Assembly (NCBI GenBank): GCA_048013815.1
Contig: CM106586.1
Span: 22,444,001 to 22,508,000 of the forward strand
From: Setoptus koraiensis
Taxonomy: Eukaryota > Arthropoda
Length of the DNA: 64,000 nucleotides
Direction of reading: 5' to 3'
A program made the position numbers and the translations under genes. The notes under the pieces were generated by a model. It ran no database searches and had not been told where the DNA came from. It saw nothing but the letters and a program-made list of their open reading frames with translations. Below are positions 35,253 through 45,949 of the stretch, piece after piece. Numbering within the stretch: the first letter of the stretch is position 1; each line of letters begins with the position of its first letter.

Positions 35253-36867
35253 AATATATATGATTGGGGTGATTGGCGGCCGCGCCAGCAGCAGTTTGGC
35301 GTTTCTCTCTAGGTGTTTTGATACCCTGGGCCGGGATATCTACGATTGATCCCGAAATATCCGGAGTGCTGTTTGATCATCATTTTTACGGGTCAATTTA
35401 TGGCGGATAGAGTCAGACACAGATGGGCGAGTAACATTGACATGACACTTGATAATCCGAATCGGAGACCGTCTTCCCGAGCCTCTTAATTGATGATGCC
35501 TCCACGGCCGAAACTATTATTATACTATTAATATGTTCGCCACCAATGTGTTCATATATATACTTGGCCATGGGGGTGCCTTCGATACCTTTGGTACGTT
35601 TAAATGGTTTTAAATATACCAGATATAAGGTTAAACCGTTGGATCGTTTCTGCCTCGCTCACCCTTTGATATTATCATAATATTATTATGACGACATAAG
35701 GCCATGCTTGAAAAGTGACGCTTGAGTGTCTTCTTTGTCCGCATACTTGAAATCTTCAACTTTCTGTCCGAAGAGCTCGTCGAGGGCATCGTTTAGAGAA
35801 TCAATTGCATCAATCAACTCGTTTGGCCAGTTGATTTATCAACACAAATCAGTGATCCACAGAAATGAGAATTTCAGATGCAATTTTGCGACTCTAAAGG
35901 TGGAGCTCGAGCGCTTTTTCTAGTAGAGACTTGTGAGGCTTATTCTATCCGCGTGAGAGATGATTCAAAACAAATTCATGTAGACAGTCACGCAGCACTA
36001 CACTAATTGCTGAAAAATTAGCTACTTCTATCTTGTTCCAGAAACTACTAGAAATGAGTTTCTCACGAGACGTGACGACAAGTGTAAACAACATTTACAG
36101 TTCGCATTGGAGCTTTGTCGAGATTTTGTACTGTCGAGATTTCGTACTGTCGAGATTTTGTACTGTCGAGATTTTGTACCGTCGAGGTTTCGACCCAGAC
36201 CCCAAAAAATAAATATTTGAAACAAATATGATGACGACTAGCTGTCTGGTGGCCGAGCAAACTGGCAGCCTTCCGGCATGACTTGCGGAATTCGAGGCCC
36301 GAAGGCGATTGGTTGATCGAGAAAGCGCCAGTTTCTCCCATTGGCACCGCATCGAAAAAACACACAATCGCAGCCAAACCGACAACCAGTGACAATTTCA
36401 CGGCGCTCACCGGGCGACGGCGTAGTCGCCCGAAGCTGCGATGAGAATTGATTGATTTGTGTGATGTAGTGCAAAAGTCAACAGGTGAGCCCAATCGGCG
36501 GCTCGATCATTCGTGTATCTGAAAATATCTTTTTGCGTGTCAGCGATAACATCACAGTGATATCGCGTTTCTCTGATTGCTTTCTCCAATCGACGGATGG
36601 CTGGCGAAAGTGAATTTTCTCTTGCGTTGCAATGAAACTAATTTTATAAATTGCGGCTACGATCTCATGTTTCACAGTGTGCGCCAGCTTGCCATTGCGA
36701 GCTCGCCAGATAAATTTGCTGAGATTTCTCGACTGGCTCCACTAAGTGAGCAAGCGGATGGCTGGCCAACCAACAACTGATACTAACAAGCGGCTTGCCA
36801 TTTTCAGCCCGCATATTTCGTAGCTCGTTGCTTGTGTACGGTCGCAGTTGCACCCTGACTCGATACA
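35253..36867. other. Intergenic stretch upstream of the secreted-protein gene
   Basis: No gene recognised. A 16-bp tandem repeat (TGTCGAGATTTTGTAC type, four to five copies) lies at about 36115-36195. Confidence 0.6.
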
Positions 36868-36954
36868 CTATTGGCGATACATTATTGGCGATATATTATT
36901 GGCGATATATTATTGGCGATATATTATTGGCGAGACATTGCTGGCGATATAAAT
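36868..36954 (+). promoter_or_regulatory. 14-bp repeat array and TATA box before the secreted-protein gene
   Basis: About five copies of TTGGCGATATATTA-type units (36870-36947) run directly into TATAAAT at 36948-36954, 58 bp before the ATG at 37012. The spacing suits a TATA box with a start site near 36980. The repeats may supply further TATA-like words. Confidence 0.6.
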
Positions 36955-37011
36955 TAGCGGCTCGCACCCATTGGGGCATTATTACTATTATTGTCTGCGC
37001 GTTAATCAATC

Positions 37012-38811
37012 ATGGCAAGATTGCTCATCGGTTTGAGCGTTATTTTGCTGTTGGTCGGCGCCAACTGGGCCGATATATATAAGAAACGCGAACCGAAAGT
37101 GACCAGTAAAATAATTTATGCATCATCGCAGGACAGAGAAAACAGGGGCCCTTGGGTGCCGTATGGGCACGACGACGACGCCGACGACGACGGCCCCATT
37201 GTGCCGTACGCGGATGAACCCGAGTCTGAATACCCCGAGCTGACGAAAAAATTACCGTACGCCTCGGACGACAGCGAGCCATGGGACGGCGAGTCGCGGA
37301 GCGGCCTAGACGGCGCCGCCGGGCAGGCGGATCTGAAGGCCAAGATGGCCGATTTGCGCTCAAACGCGCACAAATCGTACGAGCTGATCGAGTGGTTCGA
37401 CGACAAAATTGTCGCCGACCGGATGCTGGAGCGCTGCGAAAAGGACATTCTGATTTTGCCCGATGACGCCAAATATAGCGCCCATGCGTCGCTGGGCAAG
37501 ATCGTTACGGGCGCCAAGGGCGCCTGCAACGAGCTGTTGTCCGTGGTGGTAGAATTGGCGCACGATCTCGACTCAGCGCCGGCCCAACGGAACCCCGCCG
37601 TGGAATGGATGCAAGCGCGATCTTACCTGGCCGTGAGACGATTGGGCGACGCGGCCAAACGGAACGCGGCGCTCATAGTTGAGCTGTTCGTGAGCGGCGC
37701 CAAGCTCGCTTGCGATCTCATGCAGGACTTACTGCAGCCCGAGCCGGGCGACGCCTCAGTGATGGAATACCTAAAGGAAATCGTCAGGGAGGTGTGCGGC
37801 CAGATAAACAATGACACGTTCACCGAGATCCTCATTGGGCCCAACAGGAAGTCGCGAACGCAAGTGGTTTGCCGCCGGGTGATAGTGCCCCATTTGCGCA
37901 AATTACAGGATAGTGGCGAACGCGAACGATTTGTGCGATTGTGCCGACACAATGCAGAAGCAGCCGGCCCGGCAACCGCGGCCACGCCCCAGCTGAGATT
38001 TTGGACGCCGCCGGCGGCCAACCGCAGAGATTGGCCGCCGGATTGGCCTGTCCCCCAACCGACTTCCTGGCCGCCCTCCTGGCCGTGGCCCAAACCGACT
38101 TCCGGGCCGACGTCTGCGCCTGGCCCCCCGGCCAAACCGACTTCCTGGCCGACCTCGTGGCCGTGGCCCTGGCCGACGTCCGGGCCGGGTGGGCCGGGTG
38201 GGCCTTGGCCCATACCGACCTTCTGGCCTTGGCCAAAACCGACGTCTGCGCCTGGCCCCCCGGCCAAACCGACTTCCTGGCCGACCTCGTGGCCGTGGCC
38301 CTGGCCGACGTCCGGGCCGGCGGCCGCACGGACGCCCGAACAAATTGGAGAGGCTTTCGTGTTGCGCATCCGCATCAAAGTGTGCCGGTACGTCAAGATG
38401 TTGCTGCAAGCGCCCAAGGTCAGATACATAAGCCCCGAGCGGGCGATCGAAGTACTGAACAGTTACTATTGTCTGTTGGGTGGCAGTGAGTCCGAAGAGC
38501 TGATTGAGCGTGCCAAGACTGCGCTCGAGCGCGCCCCTACTGGAGGGGCCGCCGGCAGCCCCTCCACTAGCGTAACCTCCACTAGCGCCCCCCTGCGGCC
38601 GCGTGCCCGCATCGAGATATGCTCAAGCTTCGACAACATTCTGGAATTGCTGCCGGAACTGCTCGTGGACGTGCTGCTCACAGTGTGCGACTTCCTGGAG
38701 AGCCTGATAAACAGCATTCTCGACAATTTTCAACTTGACTCAACTGATGCGCTTAAGCAAATCGGCGTATCGACCGGCACGCCGGCCAACACGTCTGCTT
38801 ATCGCTTGTGA
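37012..38811 (+). CDS. Secreted protein with Pro/Trp-rich repeats, unknown family
   Basis: An intronless 599-residue ORF. Residues 1-20 form a clear signal peptide (hydrophobic LLIGLSVILLLVGANWA). An acidic Asp/Glu/Pro segment follows, then a helical region with Cys (ERCEKD, KGACNELL, KLACDLM, REVCGQI, QVVCRRV, RLCRHN), a central low-complexity block (about 340-445) of PTSWPPSWPWPKP-type repeats, and a second helical Cys region (VCRYVK, YYCLLGG, EICSSFD, TVCDFL). Ten cysteines were counted in the mature part. The two helical halves may share a saposin-like amphipathic style, but I cannot assign a family. An exact roughly 80-bp duplication sits within the repeat block. AATAAA follows at 38964. 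Confidence 0.85.
   Translation: MARLLIGLSVILLLVGANWADIYKKREPKVTSKIIYASSQDRENRGPWVPYGHDDDADDDGPIVPYADEPESEYPELTKKLPYASDDSEPWDGESRSGLDGAAGQADLKAKMADLRSNAHKSYELIEWFDDKIVADRMLERCEKDILILPDDAKYSAHASLGKIVTGAKGACNELLSVVVELAHDLDSAPAQRNPAVEWMQARSYLAVRRLGDAAKRNAALIVELFVSGAKLACDLMQDLLQPEPGDASVMEYLKEIVREVCGQINNDTFTEILIGPNRKSRTQVVCRRVIVPHLRKLQDSGERERFVRLCRHNAEAAGPATAATPQLRFWTPPAANRRDWPPDWPVPQPTSWPPSWPWPKPTSGPTSAPGPPAKPTSWPTSWPWPWPTSGPGGPGGPWPIPTFWPWPKPTSAPGPPAKPTSWPTSWPWPWPTSGPAAARTPEQIGEAFVLRIRIKVCRYVKMLLQAPKVRYISPERAIEVLNSYYCLLGGSESEELIERAKTALERAPTGGAAGSPSTSVTSTSAPLRPRARIEICSSFDNILELLPELLVDVLLTVCDFLESLINSILDNFQLDSTDALKQIGVSTGTPANTSAYRL
38105..38325. repeat. Internal duplication in the Pro/Trp block
   Basis: Two essentially identical copies of about 80 bp (starting near 38110 and 38240) encode APGPPAKPTSWPTSWPWPWP. 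The stretch is C-rich on the plus strand. Confidence 0.9.
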
Positions 38812-38828
38812 GCCACACAAGTTGTGCC

Positions 38829-38886
38829 ATGTTACGCAACATGTTACGCAACGTGATGTTACGCAACGTGATGTTACGCAACCGGC
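38829..38886. repeat. 15-bp tandem repeat in 3' UTR
   Basis: Four copies of ATGTTACGCAACGTG (the first lacks GTG) lie just after the stop codon at 38811. Confidence 0.9.
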
Positions 38887-38963
38887 GCCACTTGGCCATT
38901 GCACAACTACCGCTGCTTGCCATCACAGTTGGCACGTGCCCGATGAGTCATCAGCGATGACCG

Positions 38964-38969
38964 AATAAA
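38964..38969 (+). terminator. Poly(A) signal of the secreted-protein gene
   Basis: AATAAA 153 bp after the stop codon. A second AATAAA is at 39003-39008. Confidence 0.7.
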
Positions 38970-39027
38970 GTCGATGGTGAGTCGCGCATAATTACTAATC
39001 ACAATAAATTGCAATTATTTTGTCGAT

Positions 39028-39033
39028 TTTATT
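39028..39033 (-). terminator. Poly(A) signal of the PTPS gene
   Basis: AATAAA on the minus strand, 197 bp after the PTPS stop, giving a 3' UTR that contains TTC-rich and GCGAACGTTCG-type repeats (39070-39215). Confidence 0.65.
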
Positions 39034-39229
39034 GTCTTTTCGGGCACCGCCGTGGCTCTTCTTTTTCCCTGCTTTTATCATTCTTTTATCGTTCTTTTTC
39101 CGTTCTTTTATCGTTCTTTGCGAATGTTCTTGCTTCGTTTTTTCGAATGTCCTCTGCGAATGTTCGCAGAGAACGTTCGCAGCGAATGCTCGTGGCGAAC
39201 GTTCGTGGCGAATGCACAGTGTGCAGCGG

Positions 39230-39655
39230 TTAGGCCGACTCGCCCATGTACGCGACGCTGTTCTTGTCCGTCTCGTATATTCGCACCGAGTGCATTTTCA
39301 CGTTGTCCGGCAGCTCGCTGGCCATTCTGTCCCAAACGTGAACGGCGATGTTCTCCGCGGACGGTATTACCTGCTTGAAGTGCTCAATGTCCATGTTGAG
39401 CATCTTGTGGTCAAGCGGCTCCACGACCTCGTTTATGATGCGCTTCAGGTCGAACAGGTTGATCACCATGCCCGTCTCCTTGGTTATTTTGCCCTTGACG
39501 ACCGCCTCCACGGTGTAGTTGTGACCATGTCCGTTTTCGTTGTTGCACTTGCCGAAAATCTGCTTGTTCGTGGCCTCGTCGAACAGCACGTTGTGCATCC
39601 GGTGGCCGGCGCAAAACGTCTCCGTTCGTTGCAAGTACAGCACTGGCTCGGGCAT
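39230..39655 (-). CDS. PTS: 6-pyruvoyl-tetrahydropterin synthase (PTPS)
   Basis: A complete intronless 141-residue protein, close to the usual 140-145. PTPS converts 7,8-dihydroneopterin triphosphate to 6-pyruvoyl-tetrahydropterin in tetrahydrobiopterin synthesis, in the cytosol. Zinc ligands are His18 (AGHRMH), His43 and His45 (NGHGHNY). The catalytic Cys37 lies in FGKCNNENG, Asp82-His83 in PLDHKML, and the pterin-anchoring Glu128 in YETD. The start MPEPVLYLQRTETF fits other PTPS N-termini. Its 3' end faces the secreted-protein gene with about 60 bp between their poly(A) signals. Lack of introns may be ancestral loss or a retrocopy; all catalytic residues are present. Confidence 0.97.
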   Translation of the reverse strand: MPEPVLYLQRTETFCAGHRMHNVLFDEATNKQIFGKCNNENGHGHNYTVEAVVKGKITKETGMVINLFDLKRIINEVVEPLDHKMLNMDIEHFKQVIPSAENIAVHVWDRMASELPDNVKMHSVRIYETDKNSVAYMGESA

Positions 39656-39676
39656 CGCGTCGCTCGTTTATAATTA

Positions 39677-39757
39677 ATGCTCGCTAATTAATGCCGTGTC
39701 GCTAATTAATTCCGTGTCGCTAATTAATGCTGTGTCGCTAATTAGTATCGCCAACTA
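39677..39757. repeat. 17-bp tandem repeat upstream of PTPS
   Basis: About four copies of GTGTCGCTAATTAATGC-type units lie 20-100 bp upstream of the PTPS ATG, in the presumed 5' UTR or promoter. TAATTA is a homeodomain core word, present in each copy. Confidence 0.85.
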
Positions 39758-40736
39758 ATATCGCCAACTGTGAATCGAGTGAATGAATGCATTTTGCCCG
39801 CAGCAACTGGCAGGCGGCCGAACGCGATCGTCGCTCGCATTTGCATGCTGATTGGCGCTGATAAACAAACAAGTAACCTAATTGTCGGGGTGCACCGAGC
39901 AATTGGGCGCTGGCACAACAATGGAAAGGGCACACTCTCGCCAAATCGCTTATCCGCTCATCAGCTTATCGGCGCTCTTATCTCGGCATCGAGAGCTTTC
40001 TTGAGTCTCGGCAACCACAATCTGCCCGCTCGCCGCGGCAAACAGATCTCAATCTCACATCTCTCAACAGACCAATTGTCGTGCGTCTGATACCGTATCA
40101 GACGCATCAGTGATACGACTGATACGACCGCTGCGGCCGCCCAGACCGCCTAGACCGATACGACTGCTAAGACTGATACGACTGGTGCGACTTGCCGGAA
40201 TCCGCTCCGATCAGACACTCTGGCAACAATTGATGCCACCGAGCACGTGATCGGCACGCCGCGGCTCGCCCAATCGACAATTGACAATTGACAATCGACA
40301 ATTGACAATTGCCAATCGACAATTGGCAATCGCGCAGATTGTGCGACGGGCCGGGATGAGTCAATCGGCGCCGTTGATTCAACGAGCGACGTCACGGGCG
40401 CACTAATTGCCAGTGTCGCACTTGTTGCTCGATTCACAACTGTCAATGGGCTGCCAAAAGTGACAGTTGCCAGCTGACAACGGTCGCCCGTGGATATCTC
40501 ATTGAAAACCGTGATTAGTAATCGCTGATTGCACTTGCTGTATTCACGGGTGAATAGCAGGGTGTCGTGAATAGCAGAGTGTCGTGAATAGCAGAGTGAC
40601 GCGAATAGCGGAGTGCGTCGTGAATAGTGAAATGTGTCGGCAATCGGTGAGTCGAAAATTTATTAGGGGGCATTTATTTGTTAGGGGGGCATTTATTTGT
40701 TATGGGGGCATTTGTAAAGGCATTTGGAGAGGGCGC
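39758..40736. other. Intergenic stretch between PTPS and the CAT 3' end
   Basis: No gene seen. It holds a GATACGACT-type repeat (about 40085-40190), a 9-bp GACAATTGACAATTG-type array (about 40265-40335), a 19-bp array around GTCGTGAATAGCAGAGT (40550-40630), and a G-run/CATTTATTTG array (40660-40710). Confidence 0.65.
40659..40697 (-). terminator. Three clustered poly(A) signals after the CAT gene
   Basis: AATAAA occurs on the minus strand at 40664-40659, 40678-40673 and 40697-40692, within a short tandem repeat, 40-80 bp after the stop codon. Confidence 0.7.
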
Positions 40737-43633
40737 TCAATTGGCCAGGTAGCCCGTGCTGTACCAAATGCCGTAGGTGAAGTAAATGAAAAAGCCCACC
40801 AGCATCCAAACGGAAAATCTGAGCCAGGTTAAGTAGCCCAAATTGAGCATTAGGTACGTGTTGATGAGGATGCTCAAAAAGGGTATTGCGGGCACCAGCG
40901 GCACCCTGAAGGCGTCCCGGCTGTCGGGCCGACTAGTGGGCAATCTGGTCAATAAGTAAGATAATATAATAATGATAAGTACAAGTACGCCAATGGTTAA
41001 TTGGGCCAACAAATTGAATTGAATGCATTGCGTAACGCACAATTGTATGGCAGTGTCTAGACAAATAATAACAAATATCGACATGGCAATTAGTCGCTTA
41101 GAGCTGCTGCACGTGCCATCTGTTGGCTCTGGCTGGCACGTGCTGTTCACTATAAATTGGTCGCTGTTGATGCTTTTAGTGGTGGCTATGGTTGTTTGGT
41201 CGAACGAGGCCGATTTGTTCAGGCCGCCCTGGCAGCCGGCGCACAAATCCGCGCCGCTCGTGGCCGTGGTAGTTGCCGTCTTTGTCGTTATGATGGATCC
41301 GTTGAATGTGGTCACCGTGTCGCTGTCCGTCCCGTACTGGCCCTCCGCACTTCCGGTGCCCGGCATTGTCTCGTAAACGGTTGTCACGGGCCTGGGCGGG
41401 GCGCCCTCGCGCGTCTTTTCGGCGCCGCTCACCACGACCACGCGCGGCTCCTGGTCGGGCGCGCATTGATCCGCACATTTATCCGCTCGTTGGTCCGCAC
41501 GTTTATCCGCACGTTTATCCGCACACTGATCCGCACACTGATCCGCGCACTGATCCGCGCACTGATCCGCGGGCGGCCACTGGGGCGCCGCGTCGCTCAC
41601 CGAGTGTCGCCTCATCTTGAGCTTGCCGTCTTGGCCGGCCGCCGCGTGCTGCCGGATGTTGTTGACGTAGTTGCCCCGCCTGGCGGTCGGTTGTTGTCGC
41701 TTGTTTGCGTCGCCCGTCGCGGTCGCCAATTCACCCAAGGCGGCGGTCGCCTTCTCACCTAAAGCGGCGGCCGCCGAGTCGCCCGATGCGGCGGTCGCCT
41801 TTTCACCTGATGCGGCGGTCGCCCGGTCCAACAGGTACATCTGGTGGCGCCTGTTGGCCACGCTCTGGTGCTTGGCGTTGTTTTGGGGCGCGGGCGGCAG
41901 CGGCCGGTGGCCCGCATGTGAGTGTCGCTCGTGCGCGTTTGCAGCGGCGCCCGCCACGGAATTGTGTCGCGGCGCAGTTATGTCCGGGTAACTGAGCCGG
42001 TTGCTGGGCATACCGCTGTTGTGCCCGATGCGGTTCTCGTAGCGCAATATCAGCACGGCCACCGACACCAGGCTGTAGGCGGCCAGCGTGCCGATGCTGA
42101 CCATGTCGGCCAGCTCCTCGATGTCCAGCAAACAGGCCAGCAGTCCGATGAACAGCGAGCCCACAATGGTGGCCCTGACGGGCGTTTGCAGTCTGGTGTT
42201 GATCTTGGCCAAATAATTGTAAATGATTGAATCGCGCGCCATTGAGTACATTGTCCGGGGCAACGGGTACAGGCTGCCGCACTGGCTCGAGGTGAGGCCC
42301 GCCATGGCCCCTATCAGCAGCACCCAGTAGGTGACGGGCATGTCGAGCCTATCAAATATGTAGGGCAGCACGGCGATTTTGTTCTGGTCGTAATAGGGCC
42401 AAATGAGCGTTTGAATGGCCGCAGTGGCAAAGTAGGCCAAAAACGATATGGCCAACGACAACACAATGGCCAGCGGGACGTTCCGTTTGGGATTGCGCGC
42501 CTCCTCGGCGCTTGCGGCTATCGTGTCGAACCCGATGAAGCCAAAAAAGCAGGTTGCCGAGCCCGCTAGCACGCCCGACCAGCCGTACGGCATGAAGCCG
42601 CCCGTGCCCACGTTGCGGTGTCCGTCTTGGGGCAGCTCCCACATTTCCAAATTCCAATTATGCAAATCGATGCGGCCCAGGCCGCCGCACACCGTCGTCA
42701 CCACAACCATCAAATTGACGCACGTGAACAGCATGGTGAAATTGGTGGACTCCTTCACGCCGTACAACATCAGACAGGTGATGACGAATATTATGACCAG
42801 CGTCAACAGGTCGAAGTTGGCTAGCAAGTGGTCCAGCCAGTGGGGCTCGGCGACCGCTGCCGCTGTTGCGGCCGTTGCGTTCCCGAGCGACGATAGGTTT
42901 TGCGATAGGTTTTGCGCCACCGACGGCGCCGATGCGGTTAGCAACGGGCCGCCCGGAAGGGCGGAAAAATTGCCAGTTTGCGCGGATTGCGCGCTGGAAA
43001 AATTTGAGCCCGCCGGCGCGCCGCCACTTGCCGGGCCCGACGCAATTGCCGACGCGGTTGCGGGGCCCGACGTGAAGTGGCTGCGAACCACAAACAGAAT
43101 GTAGCCGCTGAAGCCGCGCGCCACCGAGGCGGCCCCAATGACGTACTCGAGGATCATGTTCCAGCCGATGATGAAGGCCACGAATTCGCCCACCGTTATG
43201 TAACTGTAGGCGTAGGCCGATCCGGCCTTGGGTACGCGCGCGGCAAATTCCGCGTAACACAGCGCCGAGAAGGCGCTCGCCAGGGCGGCGAACGCGAACG
43301 ACACGATCACCGCGGGCCCTGTCGGCGGTCATCGGCATGATAGTGGCATGATTCGCAGCCATATAGACAATTGACGTAATTAATAGTTGATGATTGATAT
43401 TTGATATTTGATAATTGATAATTGATAATTAATAATTGGCATAATTAATAATTGACGAAATCAGTAATCGATAATGGTCAGTGGTTGACCGACAGACGAC
43501 GACTCGATTGGCAATCGCTGGCAATTGCGTCATATCTTACCTGCCTTGTTCGCCGCCACCTGTCCGGCCAGCACGTACAGGCCCAAGCCCAGAGTGGAAC
43601 CCACACCTAGTGACGATCGCGTGCGTGTGTGCG

Positions 43634-43695
<62 letters not shown>

Positions 43696-44399
43696 GGCGG
43701 GATGAACAAATCAATTAGAAAGTGAACGAGCGACATGCAACATGAGTGCGCGGTGTTACGTAACAGTCGGATCGGGCGCCGATATTGGCAGACTGTCGGT
43801 GACAATATCAGTGCCATTCACAATTGGCAGTGATAACGAGCGACGAGATAGCGATCGCTGGCGCTCGCTGGCGCCACAACAAACAATTTGTGTGTGTGTG
43901 TCTAATTGATCGCAAATTAGTCGCAACAATCAATCAGTCTGTTTGACACAGTGTGCGTGGGTGGCATTCATTGAGTGTCATCAAGTCGTCAAGTGTCGTG
44001 GTTGCGGCGATGAGTCAAGTTTGTTGACAAGATAAGGCCGCCGATGACAGTTTGCTAGGCAACTTGGCGAGCTCGCTGAGACGAGCTTTGCTTGATGGCG
44101 AGCTCGACGAGACGAGCTTGGCAGACAATTGTGCCACTTGACAGAATGTTCTCGTTCTGCTGGTTGTCAACAACTTGAAGCTGCCACAAATAGTCGTTGT
44201 GACATCGTGCATCATCCACAGCTCCACTGTCAACTAATTAGCTTGGCAACAATCAATTCAGCTCGCACTCACCTAAAGCTGTCAAATCAATCAGATTGAG
44301 ACACCTGTTGAGCTGAGTGTCTGTGCTGCAATCGAGCGGCTTCTTTCTTGTCAGGGCCCGATAGAAGCGCCCCAATGAATGGGCCGCTGATTTGGGCAT
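40737..44399 (-). CDS. Cationic amino acid transporter, SLC7A/CAT family
   Basis: Three exons join in phase: 44273-44399, 43541-43606 and 40737-43318, giving 924 residues. The core reads as CAT: LIDLTALGVGSTLGLGLYV, then CYAEFAARVPKAGSAYAYSY, FFGFIGFDTIAASAEEARNP and a C-terminal block of membrane helices, fitting the 14-helix CAT topology that imports Arg, Lys and ornithine at the plasma membrane (relatives include Drosophila slimfast). Longer than the usual 600-700 residues because of two loops: a Ser/Ala/Gly extracellular loop after helix 3, with N-glycosylation sequons, and a roughly 260-residue intracellular loop full of ATAASGEK and QCAD repeats. The substrate is inferred from the family. 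Confidence 0.96.
41462..41572. repeat. In-frame 12-bp repeat in the CAT cytosolic loop
   Basis: About nine units of GATCCGCACACT/GTTTATCCGCAC encode DQCADQCADK-type tetrapeptide repeats. A second coding repeat (27-30 bp, ATAALGEK type) is at about 41727-41826. Confidence 0.92.
43380..43470. repeat. AT-rich GATAATTGAT repeat in CAT intron 2
   Basis: A run of ATTTGATA/ATTGATA/ATTAATA words inside the 222-bp intron 43319-43540. Confidence 0.8.
43541..43606 (-). CDS. CAT transporter exon 2
   Basis: A 66-bp exon encoding GVGSTLGLGLYVLAGQVAANKA, the first transmembrane helix with the conserved GxGST turn. The acceptor CACTAG (43612-43607) sits right after a long CA run on this strand; the donor is GTAAGA (43540-43535). 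Confidence 0.95.
43621..43692. repeat. (GT)n microsatellite abutting CAT exon 2
   Basis: About 70 bp of GT repeat with a few GC interruptions. On the transcribed strand it is CA repeat starting about 15 bp upstream of the exon 2 acceptor, so it occupies the polypyrimidine-tract position. Confidence 0.97.
44273..44399 (-). CDS. CAT transporter exon 1
   Basis: A 127-bp exon too short to appear as a long ORF. ATG at 44399 begins MPKSAAHSLG and continues ...CLNLIDLTAL before the donor GTGAGT (44272-44267). It is the cytosolic N-terminus of CAT proteins, and its phase (one extra base) fits exon 2. Confidence 0.93.
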
Positions 44400-44599
44400 G
44401 ATTGTCAATGGTTGCTGTTTGTGATTGTGATTGTGATTGTGATGTAACTAACTCAAAAATGTGTGTGTTCTAACAATGTAAAACGAAATATTATATTACT
44501 ATTGTGTGTTGTTATTATTGCAACAGTGCTGTGATTAATTTGACAGTTAAATCAATGCCAATTTCACTGGTAAACTTGATCATTATAGCGGCGATATTG

Positions 44600-44680
44600 T
44601 GATTGTCTCATTGGGTTTCAATGGGTTTCATTGGGTTTCTTCGGGTTTCATTGGGTTTCGTTGGGTTCGATTTGGGTTGT
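44600..44680. repeat. 10-bp repeat TTTCATTGGG upstream of CAT
   Basis: Six to seven copies of GGGTTTCATT-like units lie about 200 bp upstream of the CAT ATG. The unit resembles the TTTCGATGGG flank variant of the TANC intron 1 array. Confidence 0.88.
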
Positions 44681-45949
44681 TGTGTTGGTGTGTTGTGTTG
44701 GCTTGTCCCGTGACTCATGCCAAGTTGAAGACACAGATTTATTGTGTGTGTGTGTGTGCGTGTCCAACAGACACTTGTGTGTGACTCTTGTGACAGAAGA
44801 CTCTGTTTGACACTTATTGAACAGTATTATATAACGCAATCACATGATAAGCCATTTTTATTAAGATTGTAAAAGTTGTCAGAGCATTGTTATCGGTATG
44901 ATGTACACATGTAATGCGGTAATGCGGTGTAATGTTGGTTTCGCTTGCAAATGCGGCCAACAAACAAAGCGCTAATAATTGAAACAACAAGTGCGCTAAT
45001 TACCAACAATGATCGACTATAATCTATATATTTGACAATTAAACGGGATATACTGAACTCAAATTGAACTGTTGCTGTATTATGTCTGTATTGCGTTTGC
45101 ACGCAGGCGACACTAGCGACTTTGTGCCTTTGTCAGCTCACAAGTTGCGAGTCACAACATCACCAGCGATCAAGATGTGACAGCAGTGATAATGACAATT
45201 GAACAACAACAATTGACAAGTGAGCGCAAGTAGCAAGCAAACTATTAGTGAGCAAAGGATAAATACAATAATAAATATGAAAATAAATCAACTGACTCAA
45301 ATGATACCATCGATTTCAGTTGGCTGGCCCAACAATCTGGCACAATTGACAGCTGTCATAAAACACCGGCCAGCTCACAATGATACAGTCACATAGTATA
45401 TGCACTTGGCTTTTTGGTTGCCTTCAAAAATCACATTGCACACAATGTTAATCGCAAGCTCGCGCGCTGTTAATCTGCCAAAAACGCTAACTATGTCCAT
45501 GCTAAATCATTGCATTTCATTGCAATCATTTGACAGCGGCCATAAATATAAATTAAAAATTTCGTCGACACGGTCGATACACGGCTGACATTGGCCACAA
45601 ATCAAATCGTATCAAATCCAAAATGGTGCCAGTGCGACTGTTTGTTTTGCATGATTTAAGTATGATAATTGCCATTGTTATCGCGATGATGATTGTGTGT
45701 CAAATGGCGCGATGACATGAGCCATGAGCTAAAATCAAATCAGTCATACTGCCAATGTGATACTGGCGCCCATTGTCATGAGGAGCACTGATTGTGAAAT
45801 CTGTGCTGTGGTTGTGGGCGCAGCTCGCAATTATTGCCTTGGTGCTGTTTGTCTCGATCACAGCGAAAGCTTGCCATCATCAACACAAACAAACAACAAC
45901 ACTCTAAATAAACAAATCGGCACACCATTGAACTTGTCAGTGACACAAT

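Noticed and set aside
37623-38489. Long antisense and alternate-frame ORFs in the Pro/Trp gene
   Set aside because: GC-rich repeats lack stops in all frames. The plus frame has the ATG, signal peptide, TATA box and poly(A) signal.
39020-39673. 217-codon plus-strand ORF over PTPS
   Set aside because: Antisense shadow of a complete, catalytic-residue-bearing PTPS gene, with a non-ATG start.
43314-43362. Transporter start at the first NTG of the large ORF (43310)
   Set aside because: That codon is GTG inside the conserved PAVIVSF segment; two short upstream exons supply the true N-terminus and first helix.
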